Source of the DNA: Phyllobacteriaceae bacterium
GTDB taxonomy: Bacteria; Pseudomonadota; Alphaproteobacteria; Rhizobiales; Rhizobiaceae
DNA length: 64,000 bases
Reading direction: 5' to 3'
Assembly (NCBI GenBank): GCA_016711085.1
Contig: JADJTR010000012.1
Span: 62,001 to 126,000 of the forward strand
Each line of letters begins with the position of its first letter. Position 1 is the stretch's first letter. This document shows positions 1 to 8,976 of the stretch, piece after piece. The notes below the pieces were generated by a model that had not been told where the DNA came from, did not search any database, and worked only from the letters and a program-made list of their open reading frames with translations. A program made the position numbers and the translations under genes.

Positions 1-914
1 ACAAGCCGGTGCTGCGCAATCTCGATCTGAGGATCGACCATGACGACCGCATCGCCCTGCTCGGCGCCAACGGCAACGGCAAATCGACCTTCGCCAAGCT
101 GATTTCCGGCCGGCTCGATGCGCTGTCGGGAACGATCACCAAGGCGCCGGGCCTGAAAATCGCTTACTTTGCCCAGCACCAGATGGACGAACTGCGTCCC
201 GACGAAACGCCGGTCGCCCATGTCCGCCTGCTGATGCCGATGGCGAAGGAATCGGAGGTGCGCGCCCGCGTGGCGAAAATGGGCCTGACGACGGAAAAAA
301 TGGCGACGAAGGCGCGCGATCTCTCAGGCGGCGAAAAGGCGCGGTTGCTGATGGGGCTCGCCACGTTCGGCGGCGCGCATCTGATCATCCTCGACGAACC
401 GACCAACCATCTCGACATCGATTCGCGATCGGCGCTGATCGAGGCGCTCAACGATTTTCCAGGCGCAGTGATCCTGATTTCGCATGACCGCCACCTGATC
501 GACGCGACGGCGGAACGGCTGTGGCTGGTGCGCGACGGCGCGGTCAATCCCTTCGACGGCGATCTCGACGAATATCGCCGCATCGTCACCAGAAGCGAAA
601 CCTCGGCCGAAAAGGCGCGCGTCGAGGACCGCGGCGTCTCCAAGGCCGACCAGCGGCGCGACGCGGCGGCGCGGCGCGAAGCGCTGAAACCGCTCGCCAA
701 AAAGATCAAGGAAACCGAATCCTTGATCGAGGCGCTTCGCAAACGGATTCAGGCGCTTGACGCGGAGCTTCACGATCCGGCGCTCTATGCGCAAGATGCG
801 GCGAAGACCACGGCGCTCGCCAAGATCCGGGCCGACAAGGCGGCCGAACTGGCCGACCACGAAGAGGCGTGGCTGCATTTGTCGGACGAATACGAGACGG
901 GGATGACCGGGTGA
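1..914 (+). CDS. ABC-F family ATP-binding protein, C-terminal part
   Basis: The gene runs in from before the window: the frame is open at its left edge and only the second nucleotide-binding domain is visible. That domain has Walker A (GANGNGKST), the signature LSGGEKARL and Walker B (LIILDEPTNHLD) followed by the H-loop ISHDRH. About 100 charged residues follow (KPLAKKIKETESLIEALRKR and onward), predicted to form a coiled coil. There are no membrane segments, so this is an ABC-F (Uup/YheS-like) soluble ATPase and not a transporter; family members act on ribosomes. Which subfamily cannot be settled without the N-terminal half and interdomain linker. The GTG at position 9 is internal, not the start. 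Confidence 0.9.
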   Translation, partial: KPVLRNLDLRIDHDDRIALLGANGNGKSTFAKLISGRLDALSGTITKAPGLKIAYFAQHQMDELRPDETPVAHVRLLMPMAKESEVRARVAKMGLTTEKMATKARDLSGGEKARLLMGLATFGGAHLIILDEPTNHLDIDSRSALIEALNDFPGAVILISHDRHLIDATAERLWLVRDGAVNPFDGDLDEYRRIVTRSETSAEKARVEDRGVSKADQRRDAAARREALKPLAKKIKETESLIEALRKRIQALDAELHDPALYAQDAAKTTALAKIRADKAAELADHEEAWLHLSDEYETGMTG

Positions 915-921
915 GCGCGCT

Positions 922-1524
922 CTATTGCCCGCCTGCCGCTTCCCTTCCCCACCGCGGTTTCGGCGGTTCGTCGGGCTTGCCGCCGCCGCGTCGCGACAGC
1001 GACAGGATGAAACCGATGACGCCGATGGCGATCAGCATGTAGCCGATCGGCTGGGCGCGTTCGTCGGGCAATTGCGCGTTGCGCCTCAGCACAAGGTCGA
1101 CGCTTTTCATCGGCAGGGAATCGACGTCGCCGAGCGCCGCGACGAAGAGATGCGGACCGGGCGTCACCGGGTCGATGGTTCCGGCGGCTGCGACCAGATT
1201 CTGTTCGGACGGCACATCCTTTGGCGGCTGTTGCGAGACGAACACGACGCGTTCGGCCAGAACCGTCTTGCCGCCAATGGTGGCGGTCAGAGTCAGATGC
1301 GCGGCGGCCGACGGCATCGTGTAGACTCCCGACGTCGTCATTTCGAGAATGGCGCGGACAGGCGCATCGGCTTCGGCCAGAACCGCCGTCGCCTTTGTGA
1401 AACCGGAGCGCTCATAAACACGGAAGCGGCCGATTTCGCTGCCGGTCATGGTGTCGATCACGGCCGGATAGACGATGCCGAGCGCCACGCCGGCCAGAGC
1501 AATCAGCAGGAACAGGATGCGCAT
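922..1524 (-). CDS. Conserved hypothetical protein with two membrane segments
   Basis: A 200-residue protein with an N-terminal hydrophobic segment (residues about 3-25) and a second one near residues 161-178, followed by a basic, proline-rich tail. The roughly 130 residues between them would lie outside the cytoplasm and are rich in beta-type residues. I recognise no catalytic motif and cannot name a family. It converges with the ABC-F gene (7 bases apart) and is the last gene of a minus-strand run with pepA, holC and a methyltransferase. Function unknown. Confidence 0.7.
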   Translation of the reverse strand: MRILFLLIALAGVALGIVYPAVIDTMTGSEIGRFRVYERSGFTKATAVLAEADAPVRAILEMTTSGVYTMPSAAAHLTLTATIGGKTVLAERVVFVSQQPPKDVPSEQNLVAAAGTIDPVTPGPHLFVAALGDVDSLPMKSVDLVLRRNAQLPDERAQPIGYMLIAIGVIGFILSLSRRGGGKPDEPPKPRWGREAAGGQ

Positions 1525-1545
1525 GAAAGACCTCTCGCCCTTCCC

Positions 1546-2238
1546 CTAAACCCTTTGCCAGACGGCGAAAAGATGCGGAATGACGCGGTCCGGGCGCACC
1601 TGTTCGAAATGCTCGGCGGCGATGCGGCGAAACCCCATCTCGGAGAAAATGCCTGCTTCCCGCGGCGAAAGCGGCCAGGGCGGACCCGCGGTCGGGGCAT
1701 CGTCCGGTCGCGTTCGCGCGTAGATGAGCAAGCTCCCGCCGGGCGCCACAAGCGAGGCGATGGCGAGCGAGAACAGGGTGCGCAATTCGCCCGGCACAGA
1801 CTGGATCGTGTAGCATTCGTTGACCAGATCGAAAGCGCCGGCCCAAGGCGGCGGCAGCGCCGCGAGATCGGCGATGGCGTAGTCGACCGGGCTTTGCGGA
1901 AAGCGGTCAAGCGCCCAGCCAATGGCGCGCGCCGACAGATCGAACGCGGTGGTCTTCCAGCCTGCGGCGGCGAGCGCCTCGGCGTTGTCGCCAAGGCCAC
2001 AGGCGACATCGATGGCGCGCCGTCCCTGCCCCGGATTGTCCGCCAACCAGGCGTCGAGGCGGTCCTTCGGCTTCAGGTCGGCCCACGGCACATTGGCCGC
2101 GTCGCCGCCGGCGCGTTCATAGACGGCGTCGAAAAACAGCTTGCGATCCGAAAGGCTGGCGCCCTGCGCGCCCTCCAAGGCATCGATGCGCGCCCTGAGT
2201 GCGGCGCGACGGGCGGCGAAATCGCTGTTTTCGCTCAC
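1546..2238 (-). CDS. Class I SAM-dependent methyltransferase
   Basis: About 230 residues with a Rossmann-type SAM-binding motif I (AIDVACGLGDNAEALAAAG), followed by TTAFDLSARAIGWALDRF (the acidic residue that would bind the ribose) and the motif IV region FDLVNECYTIQSVP. The substrate is unknown. The start is GTG at 2238, overlapping the holC stop as GTGA. Upstream residues in the same frame are out-of-frame holC sequence. Translational coupling to holC suggests the two are co-expressed with pepA. Confidence 0.8.
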   Translation of the reverse strand: MSENSDFAARRAALRARIDALEGAQGASLSDRKLFFDAVYERAGGDAANVPWADLKPKDRLDAWLADNPGQGRRAIDVACGLGDNAEALAAAGWKTTAFDLSARAIGWALDRFPQSPVDYAIADLAALPPPWAGAFDLVNECYTIQSVPGELRTLFSLAIASLVAPGGSLLIYARTRPDDAPTAGPPWPLSPREAGIFSEMGFRRIAAEHFEQVRPDRVIPHLFAVWQRV

Positions 2239-2681
2239 GCCTTCTTTTCCCAGCGGCCGCCGGCCTGTTGCCAATAGGTCACGGCATGTCCAGCCGATTT
2301 CAGCGTTTTCCAGTGGCTGCGCGCCGCTTCGAGCTGCATCTGGTCGTGGCCGTCGAACAGGAATACCGCGCGCGTATAGCTGTCGAGCGCGCATAGCGCC
2401 GCGCCATCGCAAAGGAAGCGGATCGCCGCGCCATTGGGGTTGGCGTCGGTGCAGGTCAGCACGATCGGCTGATGCTCGAGCATCGCCTCGCGGTCGGTGG
2501 CGTGGGCAAGGAAGGATTCTTCCGACCACGCCCACAGGTGCGCATCGAGCGCATCGCGGCGTTCTTCCGAACCGGTCTGCACGACGGCGCGCCAGCCGCG
2601 CTCGATGCTTTTTTCGAGCAAGCCCGGCAGCGTCGCCTCGAGCGTCGAATCGGTCAGGTGATAGAACCAGACCTCGGCCAT
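2235..2681 (-). CDS. holC: DNA polymerase III subunit chi
   Basis: The 148-residue protein matches the small chi subunit of the clamp-loader complex, which links the replicase to SSB. It starts MAEVWFYHLT and keeps the features of the family: LPGLLEKSIERGWRAVVQTG, LDAHLWAWSEESFLAHA and the PIVLT/FLFDG strands. It lies directly after pepA (4 bases) and before a methyltransferase with a 4-base overlap. The pepA-holC pairing is conserved in alphaproteobacteria. The start at 2681 was chosen because it gives the normal family length. Confidence 0.9.
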   Translation of the reverse strand: MAEVWFYHLTDSTLEATLPGLLEKSIERGWRAVVQTGSEERRDALDAHLWAWSEESFLAHATDREAMLEHQPIVLTCTDANPNGAAIRFLCDGAALCALDSYTRAVFLFDGHDQMQLEAARSHWKTLKSAGHAVTYWQQAGGRWEKKA

Positions 2682-2685
2682 CCGT

Positions 2686-4179
2686 TCACGACTCGTAGTG
2701 GTCGCGCACCAGCCGGTCGAGGATGCGTACGCCCCAGCCCGATCCCCACGACTGGTTGATCTCGGTCGACGGCGAACCCATGGCGACCCCGGCGATATCG
2801 AGATGAGCCCAGGGCGTTTCCTTGACGAAACGCTTGAGGAACTGCGCCGCCGTGATCGATCCGGCGTTGCGGCCACCGATGTTCTTCATGTCGGCGGTCT
2901 TGGAATCGATCATCTTGTCGTAGTCCGGACCGAGCGGCATGCGCCAGACTTTCTCGCCCGTCGCCTCGCCGGCGGCGGACAGCCGCGTGGCGAGTTCGTC
3001 ATTGTTGGAAAACAGGCCGGCATAGGTCTGGCCGAGCGCCACCATGATCGCCCCGGTCAGGGTCGCCAGATTGACCATGAAGCGCGGTTTGAAGCGGTCG
3101 TTGCAGTACCAGAGCGCATCGGCCAGCACGAGGCGGCCTTCCGCGTCGGTGTTCAGCACCTCGATCGTCTGGCCCGACATCGAGGTGACGATGTCGCCCG
3201 GACGCTGGGCATTGCCGTCCGGCATGTTTTCGACCAGGCCGACGATGCCGACGACATTGGCCTTGGCCTTGCGGCCGGCAAGCGCCTTCATCAGGCCGGC
3301 CACAGCGGCGGCGCCGCCCATGTCGCCCTTCATGTCTTCCATGCCGGCGGCCGGCTTGATCGAAATGCCGCCGGTGTCGAAAACCACGCCCTTGCCGACG
3401 AAAGCGACAGGCGCCTGCTTGGCCTTGCCGCCGCTCCACTGCATGACAACGAGACGCGGCGGACGGACGGAACCTTGCGCGACGCCGAGCAAGGAACCCA
3501 TTCCGAGCTTCTTCATCTCTTTTTCGGTCAGGATTTCGACCTTGACGCCAAGCTTTTCCATTTCGGCGAGCTGGGCGGCGAATTCGACCGGGCCAAGGAT
3601 GTTGGCCGGCTCGTTGACGAGATCGCGGGCAAAGGTGACGCCATCGGCGATGGCCGATGTCTCGGCGAAAGCCTTTTTCGCAGCGGCGGGATCGGCGCAC
3701 AGGATGGTCACGCGAACCGGTTTTGTCCGTTTCCGGTCTTCGCCGTCGTCCTTTCTGGTCTTGTATTTCTCGAACGTATAGGCGCGCATCAGAATGCCGA
3801 GCGCCAGATTGGCCGCGTCCGTCCCGGAGGCCACCTGTCCTGAAAAATCGGTCAGAACGGTGATTTCTTCGGCCTTGCCGAATTGCGACGCGACGCTGCC
3901 GCCGAATTTCAGCCAGGCATTCCCGTCCAGCGCATCGGTCTTGCCGGCGCCGATGATGACAATTCGGTCGATCGTCGAATCGGCCGGAGCCAGGATGTCG
4001 ACGATTTGTCCGGACTTGCCGGTGAAGCCGGCGGCGCGGAAAGCACGGGACAATTGTCCCGGCTCGGCCAAAGCCTCGACCGCGGATGCGACCACCGGTC
4101 CTTCGCCGGCAAAGGCGATCACTGTCGCGTTCTTGACGATTGCGGGGCGCGCGAAGGCGATGACAGGCTGCTTGGTCAT
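2686..4179 (-). CDS. pepA: Leucyl aminopeptidase (M17 family)
   Basis: A 497-residue cytosol aminopeptidase. The N-terminal macro-like domain (residues about 1-160) is followed by the M17 catalytic domain. It contains KGVVFDTGGISIKP, MKGDMGGAA and the signature NTDAEGRLVLADAL, which supply the two-metal site and active-site lysine/arginine. The protein releases N-terminal amino acids from peptides in the cytoplasm. The start MTKQPVIAF at 4179 gives the usual length. The gene is divergent from lptG across a 320-base gap and heads pepA-holC-methyltransferase. Confidence 0.95.
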   Translation of the reverse strand: MTKQPVIAFARPAIVKNATVIAFAGEGPVVASAVEALAEPGQLSRAFRAAGFTGKSGQIVDILAPADSTIDRIVIIGAGKTDALDGNAWLKFGGSVASQFGKAEEITVLTDFSGQVASGTDAANLALGILMRAYTFEKYKTRKDDGEDRKRTKPVRVTILCADPAAAKKAFAETSAIADGVTFARDLVNEPANILGPVEFAAQLAEMEKLGVKVEILTEKEMKKLGMGSLLGVAQGSVRPPRLVVMQWSGGKAKQAPVAFVGKGVVFDTGGISIKPAAGMEDMKGDMGGAAAVAGLMKALAGRKAKANVVGIVGLVENMPDGNAQRPGDIVTSMSGQTIEVLNTDAEGRLVLADALWYCNDRFKPRFMVNLATLTGAIMVALGQTYAGLFSNNDELATRLSAAGEATGEKVWRMPLGPDYDKMIDSKTADMKNIGGRNAGSITAAQFLKRFVKETPWAHLDIAGVAMGSPSTEINQSWGSGWGVRILDRLVRDHYES

Positions 4180-4499
4180 GAATCGGATCCGGATCGATGC
4201 GGTTGGGCGATGTTGTTGGTTTTGTCCGCTTTGGCAAGGCGCAAACGGCGTGACGTCATCTGAAAATGCCGGCAATGCGGATTAACCGTGAGCTAACCAT
4301 GGTGACAAGCTGTTGCATCCCTGGTTGTCCATGGGTTAACCCGGTCATGAAAAATCGAGTAAAAGGCAAGTCGGCAGATCGACTTCGACAAGGCGGTTTG
4401 GACGACATGACCATGGCGGATCGGAACGCTTGAGGAGATGAGAACCGTGGCCACACCAATCCGCCGGGCGGCGGCGTCGCGCGGCCGCCCTTCAACCGG
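4180..4499. other. 320-base pepA/lptG intergenic region; lptF expected here but absent
   Basis: In related genomes lptF (about 1.1 kb) normally sits between divergent pepA and lptG. Here only 320 bases remain and none encodes an LptF-like protein. I see two CtrA-like TTAACC motifs (near 4282 and 4336) and a purine-rich stretch at 4433-4440. The only open stretch is a 20-odd-codon frame ending just after the lptG start, which could be an lptF 3' remnant, but nothing proves that. Confidence 0.45.
4282..4297. promoter_or_regulatory. CtrA-like binding site
   Basis: The sequence reads TTAA, seven bases, then CTAAC, one mismatch from the full CtrA consensus TTAA-N7-TTAAC. A further TTAACC half-site lies at 4336. 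Placement between pepA and lptG is compatible with cell-cycle control of either gene. This is motif matching only. Confidence 0.35.
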
Positions 4500-5597
4500 A
4501 TGCCGCGGATGATCGGCCGCACCCTCGCCCGCTACATTTTCCGACGCCACGCGGTGACAACGCTGTGGTTTCTGGCTGGCGTCGGTGCATTGGTCTACAT
4601 TATTGATTTCACGGAATTTTCGCGCCAAACTGGTTCGCTGCCTTCCTACCGTTCGATGACCGCGCTCGGGCTTTCGGCCATGCGGCTGCCGTTCGTCGTG
4701 CAACAAATCATACCGTTCGTCGGCTTTTTCGCGACATTGACGACGTTGATCGCTCTCAACCGCAAGCACGAGCTGGTGGTGGCGCGATCCTGCGGCGTTT
4801 CGGCCTGGCAATTCCTTTTGCCCATTGGCGTTTCGGCATTCCTGTTCGGCCTGTTTTCCGTATTGGTGCTGAACCCGATCGGCGCGGCCGGAATACAGCG
4901 GGCCAGCAACATCGAAGCCTTGTGGAAATCGGGAGCGAGCAACAGCACAACCGCCTCGGACATGCCCTGGCTGCGGCAGAAAGTCGGCTCCGCCGTCACG
5001 GTGATCGGGGCGCATGCTGTGTTGAATGGTGGTTCCGACCTTCGTGATGTCACGTTCTACCGGATTGGCGAAGACGATAGAATTGTCGAGCGCGTCGATG
5101 CCGAGAAGGCCACGCTGAATGATGGCTTCTGGGCGCTGGAAAATGTCAGTCGCCGCGCTGCGAATGGCGATGTCACGCGCCAAGACCGCTTGCAAGTGGA
5201 AACCACGCTTGATTCGATTGCCGTAAGCGAAAGAATCGCCCGGCCGGAAATGATCGCCATCAACGACCTTTTCGAAAAAATCCGCGCCGCCAAGGCTTTT
5301 GGTTACCCCGTTAGGGCCTTGTCCACCCAATTGCAGGCGTTGACCGCATTGCCGATGCTGCTTGTGGCAATGGCTTTGATCGCGGCGACGGTTTCATTGC
5401 AGTTTGTGCGCCTGGGGCAATCGGTTATGCTGATTTCGGGTGGAATCGCGGCGGCGTTTCTGCTTTATGTCGGCACGGTGCTGGCGAAGGCATTCGGTTC
5501 GGCAGGAATCGTCGCGCCGGTGACGGCGGCGTGGTTTCCGGTGGTGATTGCGTTGTTTTTCGGGGTGACGTTTCTGCTGCACAGAGAGGATGGTTAG
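4500..5597 (+). CDS. lptG: LPS export ABC transporter permease LptG
   Basis: A 365-residue inner-membrane permease of the LptB2FG transporter, which extracts lipopolysaccharide and passes it to LptC/LptA. The YjgP/YjgQ layout is visible: membrane segments in residues about 15-120, a periplasmic beta domain (about 130-265), and further membrane segments at the C-terminus. The start MIGRTLARYIFRR, with its membrane profile, is typical of LptG rather than LptF. A second ATG lies at 4509. The gene abuts lptD (stop TAG shares one base with the lptD GTG). Its partner lptF is not next door, which is unusual. Confidence 0.88.
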   Translation: MPRMIGRTLARYIFRRHAVTTLWFLAGVGALVYIIDFTEFSRQTGSLPSYRSMTALGLSAMRLPFVVQQIIPFVGFFATLTTLIALNRKHELVVARSCGVSAWQFLLPIGVSAFLFGLFSVLVLNPIGAAGIQRASNIEALWKSGASNSTTASDMPWLRQKVGSAVTVIGAHAVLNGGSDLRDVTFYRIGEDDRIVERVDAEKATLNDGFWALENVSRRAANGDVTRQDRLQVETTLDSIAVSERIARPEMIAINDLFEKIRAAKAFGYPVRALSTQLQALTALPMLLVAMALIAATVSLQFVRLGQSVMLISGGIAAAFLLYVGTVLAKAFGSAGIVAPVTAAWFPVVIALFFGVTFLLHREDG

Positions 5598-7942
5598 TGA
5601 GGCCAGGCGTATTTGACCGGATGCCGGGCGTCCGGCCGTCGTGTTTCGGCGGTCGCGCGCTGGCGCTCGCGCTTTTTTCGTCAGCTGCGCTGCTGATTCC
5701 CTCGACCGCCCATTCCCAGGAAATCGCCGTGCCGTCGGATCTCGGCAATGGCCAGATGCTGCTCGAATCCGACACGCTGGTTTATGACAATGACAACCAG
5801 ACGGTCACGGCGGTCGGCGCGGTACGAATCGACTACAATGGATACAAGCTGGTGGCGGAGCGTGTCGTCTACAACCAGCGTACCGGACGATTGATCGCGT
5901 CAGGCGGGGTCGAACTGGTCGACGCCAGCGGAACCAAGGTTTCCTCGGAAAAAATCGACATCACCGACGATTTCAAGGACGGGTTCGTCCAGGCGCTGCG
6001 GGTCGAAACCGCCGACAAGATCTATTTCGGCGCTGAAAGCGCCAGCCGCGAAGGCGGCCACACGACGACTTTCATGAATGGCGTCTACACGGCGTGCGAG
6101 CCGTGCGAGGACGATCCCGACAAGGCGCCGATCTGGCGGGTCAAGGCCCGCAAGATCATCTGGAACGGCAAAGCCAAGACCATCCGCTTCGAGCGGCCGC
6201 GTTTCGAATTGTTCGGATTGCCGATCGCCGGTTTGCCTTTCTTCGAAATCGCCGATCCGACGGTCAAGCGCAAATCCGGATTCCTGTTCCCCTCCATCGG
6301 CTTCACGACCGAGCTCGGTTACAGCGTCAAGGTTCCATACTATCTGGTGCTTGCGCCAACCCATGACGCGACCTTTTATGGCTCCTATTACACCAACCAG
6401 GGCTTTCTGGGCGAAGCCGAGTGGCGCAAGCGGTTCGAGCACGGCTCCATGTCGGTGCGGCTCGCCGGCATCATCCAGAGCAATCCCGGCCTTTTCGGCT
6501 CCGGCACCGTCGATGGGGCGGTCACCGGCCGCGCAATGATCGGTTCGACCGGACGTTTCGCCTTGAATGAACGTTGGACGTTCGGCTGGGATGTGCTGGC
6601 CCAGACCGACAAGAGTTTTTCCTATCGCTACAAGATCGACGGCTTCACCGCCTATAACCACACATCGCAGATTTTCCTGACCGGCCTCAACGACCGTAAC
6701 TTTTTCGATTTGCGGGCGCAAAAATTCCAGATTCAGGAATCGATCCTCGACACCAACGCGGCGGCGGCAAATCCGGTCCAGCCTTGGGTGCTGCCGACAT
6801 TCGACTACTCCTGGACCGCCGACAATCCGGTCGCTGGCGGCGAGTTCAATGTCGGCGTCAATTCGCGTATCCTCAAGCGCGCGCTTGCCGACAATGACGG
6901 AACGGCATTGCGCGGCGCGGCCGGCCTCAATTCGCGACTGTCTGCGGAAGTCGAATGGAAACGCACTTTCGTCACCTCAGGCGGGCTGGCGATCACCGCC
7001 CTGCTGGCGGCGCGTGGCGACTCCCATCATCTCGACGGGGCCGCGCAGGGTTCGATCCTCGCTTTCGACGCCGGGGCCGATGTTCGCGCCGCTTATTGGC
7101 GCGCCATGGCGACGGCCGGGCTGGAACTGCGCTGGCCGGTGCTTTTCTCGACCACCAGCGCTACCCACGTGCTCGAACCAGTGGCGCAGATTTTCGTGCG
7201 GCCGAACGAAATGCACGCAACGACGCTCGGCATTCCCAACGAAGACGCCCAGAGCCTCGTCTTTGACGCCACATCGCTATTCGATCGCGACAAGTTTTCC
7301 GGTTGGGACCGCATGGAAGGCGGCACGCGCGCCAATCTCGGCCTGCGCTATTCCGGCAGCTTCGCCAATGGCTGGACCGCCAACGCGGTGTTCGGCCAGT
7401 CGTTCCACATCGCCGGCGTCAATTCCTTCGCTTCGCCGGATCTGGTCAATGCCGGCGTCTTTTCCGGTCTCGAATCCGCCCGCTCCGACTATGTCGGCAT
7501 GATCGGCGTGGCCAATGATCGCGGAACCTCGGCAAGCGTGAAGGCGCGGTTCGACGAGCAGACATTCGAGGTTCGGCGCGCGGAAGCCGCTATCGCCGTC
7601 GCGACCCCGAAACTGTCGTTCTCGGGCCGCTACGCCTATATCCAGGCCCAGCCGGGCTACGGATTCCCCAATGACCGCCATGAGGTCACCCTCGCCGGCA
7701 AGACGCATCTCAACGACAAGTGGAGCGTCTATGGTTCGGGCACCTACGACCTCGCCTCCAATGTCATGACCAAAGCTTCGCTTGGCGCGGGTTATGCCGA
7801 TGAATGCACTGCCTATTCGCTGACCTACAATGAATACCGGGCGGCGAGCGCGCCGGCGACGGTATCGCGATCGTTCGGGTTCCATGTTTCGCTTCGCACG
7901 ATCGGCGATTTCGGCACCGACTCTTCAGCGATCGCCAAGTGA
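5597..7942 (+). CDS. lptD: LPS assembly outer-membrane protein LptD
   Basis: About 781 residues. The signal peptide is seen as a hydrophobic run ALALALFSSAALLIPSTAHS. The N-terminal OstA/LptA-like jellyroll follows (residues about 40-170, with LLESDTLVYDNDNQTVTAVG). The rest forms a long beta-barrel rich in alternating aromatic residues. Two cysteines in TACEPCEDDP sit at the jellyroll/barrel junction, where LptD disulfides occur in other species. The protein inserts LPS into the outer leaflet. GTG 5597 is preferred to ATG 5621 because AGAGAGGA precedes it and it overlaps the lptG stop. Confidence 0.92.
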   Translation: MRPGVFDRMPGVRPSCFGGRALALALFSSAALLIPSTAHSQEIAVPSDLGNGQMLLESDTLVYDNDNQTVTAVGAVRIDYNGYKLVAERVVYNQRTGRLIASGGVELVDASGTKVSSEKIDITDDFKDGFVQALRVETADKIYFGAESASREGGHTTTFMNGVYTACEPCEDDPDKAPIWRVKARKIIWNGKAKTIRFERPRFELFGLPIAGLPFFEIADPTVKRKSGFLFPSIGFTTELGYSVKVPYYLVLAPTHDATFYGSYYTNQGFLGEAEWRKRFEHGSMSVRLAGIIQSNPGLFGSGTVDGAVTGRAMIGSTGRFALNERWTFGWDVLAQTDKSFSYRYKIDGFTAYNHTSQIFLTGLNDRNFFDLRAQKFQIQESILDTNAAAANPVQPWVLPTFDYSWTADNPVAGGEFNVGVNSRILKRALADNDGTALRGAAGLNSRLSAEVEWKRTFVTSGGLAITALLAARGDSHHLDGAAQGSILAFDAGADVRAAYWRAMATAGLELRWPVLFSTTSATHVLEPVAQIFVRPNEMHATTLGIPNEDAQSLVFDATSLFDRDKFSGWDRMEGGTRANLGLRYSGSFANGWTANAVFGQSFHIAGVNSFASPDLVNAGVFSGLESARSDYVGMIGVANDRGTSASVKARFDEQTFEVRRAEAAIAVATPKLSFSGRYAYIQAQPGYGFPNDRHEVTLAGKTHLNDKWSVYGSGTYDLASNVMTKASLGAGYADECTAYSLTYNEYRAASAPATVSRSFGFHVSLRTIGDFGTDSSAIAK

Positions 7943-7998
7943 CATTCGGACACGCTTTGGCCAAACTGGAGCGTCATGGAACACGCCATGCGCTACGG

Positions 7999-8976
7999 AT
8001 GCGCCTGACTGGAAACGCGATGACCATGATGTTGACACGACGCGCGATTGCGAAGGCCGGCCGTTTCCTGGCGACCCTGGCCTTTTCACTGACCATTTTC
8101 GCGGCTTCGCCCAATCGCTTTGTGACGCCGGCGGCGGCAAGCGAGATCAAGGTCGTGGTCAACGGCCAACCGATCACCAGCTATGATTTCCAGCGCCGCA
8201 ACGCCTTTTTCAAACTGGCGCGCAAGCCCGGCGGCGCGGCCGCGGTCAAGGCCGAGTTGATCGATGAGGCGCTCCAGGCGGCGGAGATGAAGCGCCTGGG
8301 CATTCGCATTTCCGACAAGGCGGTGGCCGAAGCCTACGCCCGTTTCGCCAGTCAGAACAAATTGTCGACCAAGCAGCTCGACCAGATCATGAACCAATCG
8401 GGCGTTACGCCGCAGCATTTCAAGGGCTACATCCGCGCCCAAATGGGTTGGAACCAGGCCCTGTCGGCGAAATTCCGCTCCGAAGGCCTGATGAAAGAAC
8501 AGGACGCGGTCAAGAAAATGCTTGGCGATGGCGGCAAGAAGCCGACCGCGACCGAGTACATGCTGCAACAGGTCGTGTTCGTCGTTCCGGCCAAGGAGCG
8601 CAAGGGCAAGATCGGCGCGCGCAAACGTGAAGCCGAGGCATTTCGTCAGCGTTACCAGGGCTGCGCCTCGTCGCGCGAATTCGCCAAGGGTCTCGTCGAC
8701 GTGACGGTGCGCGATCTCGGCCGCCTGCTGGCGCCGGAACTGCCTCCGGAGTGGGAGAAGGACGTCAAGGCGACGCAACCCGGCAAGGCGACGCCGGTGC
8801 GCGAAACCGAAAAGGGCGTCGAATTTCTCGGGATCTGTTCGACCCGCGAAGTCTCCGACGACAAGGTTGCCCAGTTGGTTTTTTCCAACGACGGCAAGAC
8901 CGACGATCGCGCCACCGAATTGTCGAAAAAATACACCGAAGAACTCCGTGCCAAAGCCAATATCGAGGAACGCTGA
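7999..8976 (+). CDS. SurA-like periplasmic chaperone / peptidyl-prolyl isomerase
   Basis: The protein has a basic N-terminus and a hydrophobic segment (FLATLAFSLTIFAASP), read here as a signal peptide. A SurA N-terminal chaperone domain follows (EIKVVVNGQPITSYDFQRR, then helices with LIDEALQAAEMKRLGI). The C-terminal part is parvulin-like but weak. Family members escort outer-membrane proteins such as LptD, encoded directly upstream. The frame is open from a GTG at 7939 that overlaps the lptD stop; I prefer ATG 7999, with ATG 8020 also possible. The 3' end overlaps pdxA. Confidence 0.8.
   Translation: MRLTGNAMTMMLTRRAIAKAGRFLATLAFSLTIFAASPNRFVTPAAASEIKVVVNGQPITSYDFQRRNAFFKLARKPGGAAAVKAELIDEALQAAEMKRLGIRISDKAVAEAYARFASQNKLSTKQLDQIMNQSGVTPQHFKGYIRAQMGWNQALSAKFRSEGLMKEQDAVKKMLGDGGKKPTATEYMLQQVVFVVPAKERKGKIGARKREAEAFRQRYQGCASSREFAKGLVDVTVRDLGRLLAPELPPEWEKDVKATQPGKATPVRETEKGVEFLGICSTREVSDDKVAQLVFSNDGKTDDRATELSKKYTEELRAKANIEER

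Noticed and set aside
2698..3843. 381-codon plus-strand frame opposite pepA (and similar long frames opposite lptD, ilvD, dnaB, purF, cimA, the ABC exporter and DUF2339)
   Set aside because: Mirror frames caused by GC-rich codon bias; they lack domains and each lies entirely over a recognised gene.
4440..4510. Small ORF (about 20 codons) just before lptG as a gene
   Set aside because: Too short, no conserved features; at most a remnant of an lptF 3' end, which cannot be shown from this sequence.
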